A stretch of DNA of 64,000 nucleotides from Bradyrhizobium guangzhouense. Its GTDB lineage: Bacteria > Pseudomonadota > Alphaproteobacteria > Rhizobiales > Xanthobacteraceae. The notes beneath the pieces are model-generated. The model was not told the DNA's origin. It did not search any database and saw nothing but the letters and a program-made list of their open reading frames with translations. This document shows, piece by piece, positions 19,302-25,905 of the stretch (its first letter is position 1; each line of letters begins with the position of its first letter). The stretch spans positions 806,001 to 870,000 of the forward strand of contig NZ_CP030053.1 of assembly GCF_004114955.1 (NCBI RefSeq), written 5' to 3'. The translations under genes and the position numbers were made by a program.

Positions 19302-19428
19302 GTCGTCCTGGCGAAGGCCAGGACCCATACAGCGTGATTCATCCGTATCGATTGGTGCGAATCCCGAACGACCGGTCTTCGCCAAATTCGTCCCTGTGGT
19401 TATGGGTCCTGGCCTTCGCCAGGACGAC
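19302..19428. repeat. Palindromic intergenic repeat, family A
   Basis: Arms GTCGTCCTGGCGAAGGCCAG and CTGGCCTTCGCCAGGACGAC are perfect inverted copies, with GGACCCATACAG / TTATGGGTCC inside. It lies upstream of the DUF2235 gene, downstream of the gene at 19483. Confidence 0.9.
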
Positions 19429-19482
19429 GGAAGAGGACTTGCATCGGTCTTCGCTGAAGTCTCACGGGCGAGGCGAAAACCC

Positions 19483-19830
19483 CTACTTCTTCTTCCCCGG
19501 CCCGAAATCCGGCTGCCAGGCGACGTCCTTCCGGCTCGGCGCCGCGGCGATCACCTTGGCTTTTTCCTTCTTCGGCTTCTTGGTTTCGCGGTTGCCGCGT
19601 TGCTGTCCCTTGGCCATGGCATCAAGCTCCTTTGCGGGTTTCAGTTCGTCCAGTTCGTCCGATTGCAGCACGCGGCCGCGCGGCGTGCAGACACGCACGT
19701 CCATGAAGCCGTCGCGCAGCAGCTTGCGCGCCAGCCGCAGCGCCACGGTGGCGTTGCTGCGGCCGTGATTGGCGCTGCCGTATTCGCCGGTCGCCCAGAT
19801 CAGATAGGGCACGCGCACGGGCCTAGCCAT
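19483..19830 (-). CDS. Hypothetical protein with Lys-rich tail
   Basis: A 115-residue protein. The first 65 residues (VPYLIWATGEYGSANHGRSN, LARKLLRDGFMDVRVCTPRG) look globular; the last 35 are Lys-rich and end GPGKKK. No family recognised. The ATG at 19828-19830 overlaps the end of the tiny gene upstream (stop 19823-19825), which suggests coupling. Confidence 0.65.
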   Translation of the reverse strand: MARPVRVPYLIWATGEYGSANHGRSNATVALRLARKLLRDGFMDVRVCTPRGRVLQSDELDELKPAKELDAMAKGQQRGNRETKKPKKEKAKVIAAAPSRKDVAWQPDFGPGKKK

Positions 19831-19921
19831 GAAACAGCGCCGCTATGCCGACGAGAAGCAACAGGAACAAGGGAACGACGACGGGCGGAACGATCCATTC
19901 CGAGGCGCGAAAAGGCGGCAT
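19823..19921 (-). CDS. 32-residue single-pass membrane peptide
   Basis: ATG at 19919-19921 to TAG at 19823-19825, with AGGAG six bases before the ATG. The product is PPFRASEWI followed by one hydrophobic helix (VVVPLFLLLLVGIAALF). It overlaps the start of the following gene by eight bases. Too short for a family call; the ribosome site and overlap support it being real. Confidence 0.45.
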   Translation of the reverse strand: MPPFRASEWIVPPVVVPLFLLLLVGIAALFHG

Positions 19922-20324
19922 CGCATGCTCCTGCGCGGACACGCGGAAGGCGTGCCCTGGCGACTGAATTCCCGGCGGGAGCGCACGTGACCCTCAGTCA
20001 CCGGTCGATGCCGTAGCGTAAGATGCGGTGATGCATGCAAGCCTACGCCTCCCCACCACCAATAGCGAGGACTAAAACACCACGCGTGCAGCCAGCGCCG
20101 GCCGATGGGTGCTTCACCTCTCCCACTCCGTCATTGCGAGCGAAGGGAAGCAATCCAGACTGCCAGCCGCGGAAAGACTCTGGATTGCTTCGCTTCGCTC
20201 GCAATGACGCGGAGAGGAGAGAGGTGACACAATGACGATAGCGCTGGCTATTGCCGCGCGACAAGCGCATGGTCGTGGTCACCGGCGTCGGTTTGGGGCC
20301 GCTCTCGCAGCAAGGCAGGCGTGC
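19922..20324. other. Intergenic region with a family C repeat
   Basis: About 400 bp with no convincing gene. It holds a family C palindrome (20130-20209); the rest is divergent upstream sequence for the minus-strand pair and the plus-strand pair. Confidence 0.5.
20130..20209. repeat. Palindromic intergenic repeat, family C
   Basis: GTCATTGCGAGCGAAGGGAA and TTCGCTTCGCTCGCAATGAC as inverted arms, with GCAATCCAGA / TCTGGATTGC inside and a short spacer. Copies also at 44127-44207 and 51588-51674. Confidence 0.85.
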
Positions 20325-20591
20325 ATGACCATCCGTTCGCGGCGGGAAACCGTCACGTTCAAGCATCCGTTCCACATCCGCGGCATCGAGCGCATGCTGC
20401 CGGCGGGTGTTTATCAGGTGATCGCCGACGAGGAGACGATCGAGAGCGAGACCTTCTCGGCCTGGCGCCGCGTCGGCACGTCGATCATCGTGCCGGCGGA
20501 AAGCCCTGCCGGCACCATGGAGATGCTGTCGATCCGCGCGCTCGATCTTGCCGAGGCGCAACGCGTCGATGCGAGCATCGCCAATGACTGA
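20325..20591 (+). CDS. Small hypothetical protein
   Basis: An 88-residue protein starting TIRSRRETVTFKHPFHIRGI with the repeated theme LPAGVYQVIADEETIE. The pattern of a short beta-rich protein defining 'F-x-H-P-F ... LPAG-x-Y-x-V' is familiar from rhizobial hypotheticals but has no assigned role. Start at the ATG 20325 (AAGGCAGG just upstream) is preferred over a start at 20232, which lies immediately after the family C repeat. It overlaps the next gene by eight bases. Confidence 0.65.
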   Translation: MTIRSRRETVTFKHPFHIRGIERMLPAGVYQVIADEETIESETFSAWRRVGTSIIVPAESPAGTMEMLSIRALDLAEAQRVDASIAND

Positions 20592-20880
20592 TCATCCGGT
20601 CGATCTCGACAAGCATCGCGGCATGGCCGCGCAGAAGGCCACGGACCTCCGCCGCGTGCTGGCCGAGGTCGAGAACAATGTCCGGCAATTGCGCGAGCGC
20701 GAGGCCGATCTCGAACACCGCCTGATGACCGTGCCATCAGCCTCCTGGCCCGAGGCCGCCGTGAAGGCGCGCTACCTCCTCAACCTCTATGCCGCCAGCC
20801 TCCCAGCCGAGGACACCCGCCACCGCGCTCTGGTCGCCGCGCTGCTCGACGATTTCGTGAGACTGGGCGCGGACGTTTGA
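20584..20880 (+). CDS. Small hypothetical protein with coiled-coil
   Basis: A 98-residue protein starting TDHPVDLDKHRGM. Residues about 15-50 (RRVLAEVENNVRQLREREAD) are strongly heptad-like, suggesting a coiled coil, followed by a helical tail. It overlaps the preceding gene by eight bases, so the two are probably translated together. No family recognised. Confidence 0.65.
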   Translation: MTDHPVDLDKHRGMAAQKATDLRRVLAEVENNVRQLREREADLEHRLMTVPSASWPEAAVKARYLLNLYAASLPAEDTRHRALVAALLDDFVRLGADV

Positions 20881-20944
20881 GGCGCGCCGCGGGCGCGATG
20901 CGGCGATGCTTTGAGCGCTGAAAGCAGGCGTGCCCAAAAATAGT

Positions 20945-20970
20945 GTGCGCGAAAACAGGTGCGCACTTTT
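20945..20970 (+). terminator. Candidate terminator hairpin
   Basis: GTGCGC (20945-20950) pairs with GCGCAC (20961-20966) across a 10-base loop, followed by TTTT. It lies 65 bp after the coiled-coil gene. The stem is short, so this is a weak call. Confidence 0.4.
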
Positions 20971-21017
20971 GAAACATCTGCACGAATTGAAGATAGGTGT
21001 GCGCCCGGAATACAGGC

Positions 21018-21138
21018 GTCGTCCTGGCGAAGGCCAGGACCCATAACCACCAAAGCGAGTTGTTATGCAGGCTTGTGCCACAGCGTGCTTGAACAACAGA
21101 TGACCGGGGTAATGGGTCCTGGCCTTCGCCAGGACGAC
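21018..21138. repeat. Palindromic intergenic repeat, family A
   Basis: GTCGTCCTGGCGAAGGCCAG arm at the left, CTGGCCTTCGCCAGGACGAC at the right, ACCCATAACC / TAATGGGT inside. It lies between the coiled-coil gene and the DUF1488 gene. Confidence 0.9.
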
Positions 21139-21184
21139 GGCAAGCAATCATCGCGCCGCAAAGCAACCGCAACAGGAGTCTCCC

Positions 21185-21463
21185 ATGCCCCTCACCAGCG
21201 GCCGTTTCATCGGCCACGAGCAGGACCGCGGCATCATCCAGTTCTCCATGCACGACGGCGCGAAGGAAATCCCCTGCGCCATCTCGACCTCCGCCATGGA
21301 CGATCTCGAACGCGGCCCGAAAGTCGCCACCGAGCACCGCGAAGCCCAGTTCACCCGCCTCCGCGACCGCATCGAAACCCGCGCCGCCAGCAAATACCGC
21401 GCCTGCGAATTCGAGGGCACCCCGCCGGGGATCGTGCTGCGGAGCATTGATTTTCGGGGGTAG
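21185..21463 (+). CDS. DUF1488 family protein
   Basis: A 92-residue protein fitting DUF1488: a beta-rich start (GIIQFSMHDGAKEIPCAIST) where the CaIS-like motif is typical, then a helix with ALDDLE-like sequence (SAMDDLERGPK) and a C-terminal strand. AACAGGAG lies before the ATG. Function of the family is unknown. No operon partner: a family A repeat is upstream and a pseudogene fragment downstream. Confidence 0.75.
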   Translation: MPLTSGRFIGHEQDRGIIQFSMHDGAKEIPCAISTSAMDDLERGPKVATEHREAQFTRLRDRIETRAASKYRACEFEGTPPGIVLRSIDFRG

Positions 21464-21518
21464 GGGAGCGCGAGCTTCTTGTCTCGGCGTCCGATCAAAC
21501 GCGAACTACCGCCGCTCG

Positions 21519-21683
21519 GTCGTGTCCGGCTTGTGCAGGCAGCGAGAGAGCTTCAGGACGTTGGAGATGTTCTCCGAAATCTCGTTGCCGGTGCCGTCGC
21601 AGCAGATGACGAGGTTTTTGGGTCGGGTTTGGGTGCGTGCTTCATGATGGCCCCTCCGGGTGATGCTATCGGGCGACTATAGC
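21519..21683 (-). pseudogene. Frameshifted duplicate of the DUF2235 gene start and its upstream region
   Basis: Reading leftward, this stretch repeats about 165 bp of the region 19072-19240, covering upstream sequence and the first ~40 codons of the DUF2235 gene at about 88% identity by eye. The matching ATG is at 21643-21645 and the protein begins KHAPKPDPK, like DHAGKPEPK. One base is missing within the AAACCCGA(C/G)CC run, which shifts the frame so that the CCDGTGNE hallmark is lost. Everything 3' of codon ~40 is absent. Confidence 0.85.
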
Positions 21684-21760
21684 TACAGGGACTCGGCATT
21701 GTCGTGAGTAGTAGACACTGCGACGCTGGTGATCGGTGGGGTGACCAAAGGCAGGATGGT

Positions 21761-22159
21761 CTAGATCTTCAACTGCCGAAGTTTCGTGCTCTTTATTGGT
21801 AGCTCGTACATCGCGCCACCCTGAACCGTCGCTGGAACTGTCTGGATTACGGGCCAGAGCGCCAGCAGCCGCTCCATCTGTTTAATCACGGGTGCTTTGT
21901 AGAGGCCCTGGGAGAGAAACAGGCCGATCAGATTGGAATTGCGGAACGCGTGATACTCTGCGCGATTTCTTGTAATCCGTCGATCGCCTGAGATAACGAC
22001 CCACAGCCCTTCCTTGCTCAGGTTCGAAATCCAATCGATATCACTAATGTTGCGCGGGAATTTCTCTGCGAGGTAGGTGATTTCGTGCTCGCCTTTGAAT
22101 AATTCGCGAAGGGCTCGTGCCATCGCCGGAGACATGTTGTGGTCAAAAAACAGCTTCAC
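21761..22159 (-). CDS. PIN-like toxin, VapC45-type
   Basis: A 132-residue PIN-like protein starting GTG. It opens KLFFDHNMSPAMARAL, with Asp6 as the first acidic ligand, then DIDWISNLSKEGLWVVISGD (second Asp) and the RNRAEYHAF region. These fit the VapC45/PIN-like ribonuclease group. The start overlaps the antitoxin stop as GTGA (22156-22159). Expected role: ribonuclease toxin neutralised by the upstream partner. GC is visibly lower than in neighbouring genes, suggesting later acquisition. Confidence 0.8.
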   Translation of the reverse strand: MKLFFDHNMSPAMARALRELFKGEHEITYLAEKFPRNISDIDWISNLSKEGLWVVISGDRRITRNRAEYHAFRNSNLIGLFLSQGLYKAPVIKQMERLLALWPVIQTVPATVQGGAMYELPIKSTKLRQLKI

Positions 22160-22860
22160 GCAGCGAGGGATTTTTCAAACCTGACGGCGTCCCGAACCGC
22201 GGAAGGAGAGACGTCGTACAGTTTGCTCACACGCTCCACTGAGCCCTCAGCCTTAACGGCATCTGCCAAGGTTATGGTCGGCACGCCATAATTATTTGTA
22301 ATCGGCTGTCCGAAGGCACGGCTCGGATCGATGACGATGCTCTGCTTGCCTTCGAATGGTCGCCAGCGCGTGACGATGTCTTGAGATATATCGAGGTCTT
22401 TAAAGGTGCGGTCTATCACCTTCTTGATTACGTATTGGTGGCTCTTGAGGTCGAGCACCTCGTCTTCGCCGGTCCTGCGCAGACTCTCTAGGAAGATGGT
22501 ACGGCCGTCAGTTCGGAAGCGGCGAGTTGAAAACGGATGATCGTCTCCAGCCAATCCGCGGGCATACTCTAGGCAGTTGCGAACGGTCAGTATCGATAGG
22601 CCTGCGTCAAGAAAGCTTTTGATAACGCGCAATTCGATTAGATCCCGAAAGCCTAGCTCCATGTGATGATCGTAGGGCGGGAGTTGAGGCTTCCAAAGCG
22701 GCGGCATGTCTACCGTCTTGTCGCCTTGCGTGAAGCGATATCCGCCCAACCAGCGCCGAATGTTGAGTGGCGCAATTTTAAGCAGCCGCGCGGCTTCGGG
22801 GACAGTGTAAAAACCGATCCCCAACAGTGTCTCGTCTTTCCGGGTCGCGCTTTGGAGCAT
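22156..22860 (-). CDS. DUF433-type antitoxin, VapB45-like
   Basis: About 234 residues from the ATG at 22858-22860. The N-terminus has a HTH-like segment (FYTVPEAARLLKIAPLNIRR), the middle is a helical region, and the C-terminal ~65 residues match DUF433 (VTIDPSRAFGQPITNNYGVP, then ADAVKAEGSVERVSKLYDV). This is the layout of the VapB45 antitoxin of the VapBC45 pairs, about 240 residues, larger than usual antitoxins. Upstream starts are open to 22983, but the added part overlaps the rpmB terminator and is unlikely to be coding. Confidence 0.78.
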   Translation of the reverse strand: MLQSATRKDETLLGIGFYTVPEAARLLKIAPLNIRRWLGGYRFTQGDKTVDMPPLWKPQLPPYDHHMELGFRDLIELRVIKSFLDAGLSILTVRNCLEYARGLAGDDHPFSTRRFRTDGRTIFLESLRRTGEDEVLDLKSHQYVIKKVIDRTFKDLDISQDIVTRWRPFEGKQSIVIDPSRAFGQPITNNYGVPTITLADAVKAEGSVERVSKLYDVSPSAVRDAVRFEKSLAA

Positions 22861-22944
22861 GATTGAACCATAACGCGGACAATGCGTCTCGGCTACATCG
22901 AGGTTCAAAGGCGAGCGTAGGCAAGCAATGCGTAGAAAACAGAA

Positions 22945-22968
22945 CGGCCGGATCTTTCGATCCGGCCG
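22945..22968 (-). terminator. Rho-independent terminator of rpmB
   Basis: CGGCCGGATC and GATCCGGCCG form a perfect 10-bp stem with a 4-base loop. On the minus strand it is followed by TTCTGTTTT. It lies 73 bp after the rpmB stop. Confidence 0.8.
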
Positions 22969-23040
22969 CAACGCAAAACTCAACTGGCTAAGCCTACGCC
23001 ACGCGACGCAACCTAGCCCCCGCCCTATTCCGAAAAGATC

Positions 23041-23346
23041 TTAGCTGGCCTTCTTGGCCGGCGCGTCGCCGACCTTCTTCTGGATGGCGCGCTTCAGCTC
23101 GAGTGCGCGCGGCGACAGGGCGTCGGCGCTGGCCTTGAGCAGGAAGGCGTCGAGGCCGCCATTGTGGTCGACGCTCTTCACCGCGTTGGTGGAGACGCGC
23201 AGGCGCACGTTGCGCTCCAGGGCTTCGCTGATGAAGGTCACGTTGACCAGGTTCGGCAGGAAGCGGCGCTTGGTCTTGATGTTGGAGTGGCTGACCTTGT
23301 GGCCGACGAGGGGGCCCTTGGCCGTCAGTTCGCAGCGGCGAGACAT
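23041..23346 (-). CDS. rpmB: 50S ribosomal protein L28
   Basis: A 101-residue protein starting [20 protein letters not shown], with [26 protein letters not shown], all bL28 marks. It has the long alphaproteobacterial C-terminal tail (KRAIQKKVG...). Component of the large ribosomal subunit. The frame is open to 23655, but the extra part is read through a repeat, so the ATG at 23344-23346 is used. Single gene, ending in a strong terminator. Confidence 0.97.
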   Translation of the reverse strand: MSRRCELTAKGPLVGHKVSHSNIKTKRRFLPNLVNVTFISEALERNVRLRVSTNAVKSVDHNGGLDAFLLKASADALSPRALELKRAIQKKVGDAPAKKAS

Positions 23347-24333
23347 GGCAAAAATCCTTACGTTCGAACCCCCAATGATTGCGGCCGCCATTCGGGGCGC
23401 CACGGGGGCAAATTCTGTGTCCTTGAGGGAGCGGGCGGACGTATAGGGGGTGAGGGGCGGGTAGTCAAGGATTTGGGGGACAGATCGTGCCCCCCAACAG
23501 GTGTCATCGCCCGGCTTGACCGGGCGATCCAGTATCCCAGAGGCCGGGGTTTGAGAGTTCGGCCTCACCACATCCGCCGCAGCGTACTGGATACCCCGCC
23601 TTCGCGGGGTATGACGGTGGAATGGGCGGGGAGGGTGCCCCACGAAAGGTGTCATCGTCCGCGAAAGGTGTCATCGCCCGGCTTGACCGGGCGATCCAGT
23701 ATCCCAGAGGCCGGGGTTTGAGAGTTCGCTTTTGCCAGATCCGCCGCAGCGTACTGGATACCCCGCCTTCGCGGGGTATGACAGCGGAATGGGCGGGGAG
23801 GGTGCCCCACGAAAGGTGTCATCGTCCGGGAAGGCAGGTGTCATCGCCCGGCTTGACCGGGCGATCCAGTATCCCAGAGGCCGGCGTTTGAGAGCTCGTG
23901 CTCACCAGATCCGCCGCGGCGTACTGGATACCCCGCCTTCGCGGGGTATGACAGCGGAATGGGCGGGGAGAGTGCCCCACGAAAGGTGTCATCGCCCGCG
24001 AAGGCAGGTGTCATCGCCCGGCTTGACCGGGCGATCCAGTATCCCAGAGGCCTGCGTTTGAGAACTGGCTCTCACCAGACCGGCCGCGGCGTACTGGATG
24101 CCCCGGTCAAGCCGGGGCATGACAGCGGAGCGGTTGGGAAAGGTGTTCGAGTGCGGCCCGCGCCACCGGCCAATCACCAAAACGGCAATGTTTAAAACCC
24201 CTTACCATCACATAAAGGGCGTAATCGCCGCCGAAGAGTCCAGTGAGTTCCTTAAACTGGCTGCCCGGATGCATTGCCTGGCGCAGTAACTGGCTTAAGT
24301 AACAACCACTCGCTGTTCCGATTGGACCCGTTC
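23347..24333. other. Long noncoding region dominated by tandem repeats
   Basis: About 990 bp between divergent rpmB and the DUF3108 gene. It is filled mainly by the four-unit array of family B elements (23503-24124). The rpmB promoter should lie near 23350-23460 and the DUF3108 promoter near 24200-24320. Apparent reading frames across the array repeat the same peptide and are not genes. Confidence 0.7.
23503..24124. repeat. Tandem array of four ~170-bp units carrying family B palindromes
   Basis: The phrase GTCATCGCCCGGCTTGACCG starts at 23503, 23670, 23840 and 24010 (spacing 167, 170 and 170). Each unit contains CGATCCAGTATCCCAGAGGC, then the complementary TACTGGATACCCCG and a GGGGTATGAC arm, followed by a linker GAATGGGCGGGGAG with GTGCCCCACGAAAGGTGTC. 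The fourth unit ends in a TGGATGCCCCGGTCAAGCC variant. The linker is shared by the units, so this is an amplification of one repeat-plus-linker. Confidence 0.9.
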
Positions 24334-25197
24334 GTGCACACGCCTTCCCTGATTTCGCCCCGGCGGCGCGCTGCCGGCAGGCTGGCCCTGGCCGCTGGTG
24401 CCGGGCTGGTTTTGGCGTGGGCGGTGGATCCCGCGGCGGCGCAGGGCAAGCTCGAGGCGCAATATGAGGCGAGCTTATCGGGCATTCCGGTCGGCCGCGG
24501 CGCCTGGAACATCGATATCCAGGACGACGTGTTCTCGGCGGCGGCCTCCGGCGGCACCACCGGCATCCTGAAATCCTTCGCGGGCGGGTCCGGCACCGGC
24601 GCCTCGCAGGGGCGCATCGTCAATGGCGCGCTGGTCGCCTCGGCCTACCAGGCCTCCACCACCACCTCGAAGAAGACCGAGGAGATCCACATCACCCTGG
24701 ACAAGGGTAATGTGAAGGAGTTCGGCATCATTCCGGAGCCGCCGGTCGACCCCGATCGTATCGTCGTCACCGACGCGCATCGCCGCGGCGTGTTCGATCC
24801 GATGACGGCCTCGCTGGTGCGGGTGCCAGGCACCGGCGATCCCGTGTCGCCGGAGGCCTGCCACGGATCGGCGCCGATCTTCGACGGCCGCATGCGCTAC
24901 GAGCTCAAGCTCGATTTCAAGCGCATGGAGACGGTGAAGGCCGAGAAGGGCTATCACGGCCCCGTCGTGGTCTGCGCGCTCTATTTCGTGCCCATCGCCG
25001 GCTACATCCCCGACCGCCCGGTGATCAAATATCTCGCCGCCCAGCGCAACATCGAGATCGCGCTCGCGCCCGTCGCGGGCACCAGGGTGCTGGTTCCGTT
25101 CTGGCTGAAGGTGCCGACGCCCCTGGGGCCGGCGATGCTGGAAGCCACCAGCTTCATCACCACAGCCCAGCCGCCAAGGGTGGCGAAGACGCAGTAA
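24334..25197 (+). CDS. Secreted DUF3108-type protein
   Basis: About 287 residues from the GTG at 24334. Positive N-region (SPRRRAAGRLA), a hydrophobic core (ALAAGAGLVLAWAV) and an AAAQ-like cleavage site near residue 36. The mature part (LEAQYEASLSGIPVGRGAWN, with a strand-rich body and two Cys) matches DUF3108, a periplasmic family of unknown function, often large beta-barrel-like. Start is uncertain: a TTG at 24274 and TTG at 24322 are also in frame. Confidence 0.75.
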   Translation: MHTPSLISPRRRAAGRLALAAGAGLVLAWAVDPAAAQGKLEAQYEASLSGIPVGRGAWNIDIQDDVFSAAASGGTTGILKSFAGGSGTGASQGRIVNGALVASAYQASTTTSKKTEEIHITLDKGNVKEFGIIPEPPVDPDRIVVTDAHRRGVFDPMTASLVRVPGTGDPVSPEACHGSAPIFDGRMRYELKLDFKRMETVKAEKGYHGPVVVCALYFVPIAGYIPDRPVIKYLAAQRNIEIALAPVAGTRVLVPFWLKVPTPLGPAMLEATSFITTAQPPRVAKTQ

Positions 25198-25203
25198 CTC
25201 TCT

Positions 25204-25314
25204 CCGTCATTCCGGGGCGCGCCCCTTGGCGCGAACCCGGAATCCATTGGGCCGCGGCGACTGTCTCACGACGGATTCCGGGCTCGTCGCTTGCGCTCCG
25301 CCCCGGAATGACGG
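25204..25314. repeat. Palindromic intergenic repeat, family A variant
   Basis: CCGTCATTCCGGGGCGCGCC and CGCCCCGGAATGACGG arms; ACCCGGAATCCAT in the left half and GGATTCCGGGCTCGTCG in the right. It lies just after the DUF3108 gene. A similar copy is at 45593-45695. Confidence 0.8.
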
Positions 25315-25905
25315 GTGGAGACCTGCCTCTCACGATATCAACGACTTACCTACTGTGCATGGGGTTGTTTTGGCGACATGCCTCGGAGGCCCACCATTGT
25401 CCGTGAATCCATTTGACTCCTTGCCGATTCTGATTCGACTCCGCGCCATCCCCAACTTAAGGATTTCAGCCATCAAATCGTCGCTTGTGCGGCACCCCAA
25501 AACTCCATCTAGTGCACACGCAAAACGAGTCCCACGACACCTTGCGTGAACGTATCGGGACTCCGAGGGGAGTCAGCGATTCGGCCGCGATTCGTTCTAG
25601 AGTCGTTCCGAAGCTTAAAGGATGAGGAAAAAGCGTCGCAAAGTGAGACAGTTGCGCGAGGTTTGGGGGAGCTGCTCCTACTCACTCGGTGTCATCGCCC
25701 GGCTTGACCGGGCGATCCAGTACGCCGAGGCGGCTATGGTTGAGCGGACGGGCCGCGGCGTACTGGATGCCCCGGTCAAGCCGGGGCATGACAGTCGTAT
25801 GCCTGGCCACGTGCAGCGTTCGGAGACATAGCCGACACCTCAGCACCCCACCGCCCCATCAAGCCCTGACATTCGCCCCATCAGCCATTACCTAATCAGC
25901 TAGAC
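25315..25905. other. Intergenic region before the helicase, no gene seen
   Basis: About 590 bp. It holds a family B repeat (25691-25792). The piece 25320-25680 has less GC-biased composition than the surroundings and no frame with coding character; no tRNA or terminator was seen there. Confidence 0.5.
25691..25792. repeat. Palindromic intergenic repeat, family B
   Basis: GTCATCGCCCGGCTTGACCG and the complementary CGGTCAAGCCGGGGCATGAC at the end, with CGATCCAGTACGCC / GGCGTACTGGATG inside. A short member of the family. Confidence 0.85.

Noticed and set aside
23503..24124. CRISPR-like array
   Set aside because: Units are about 170 bp with conserved linkers; there are no short repeats with unique spacers and no cas genes.
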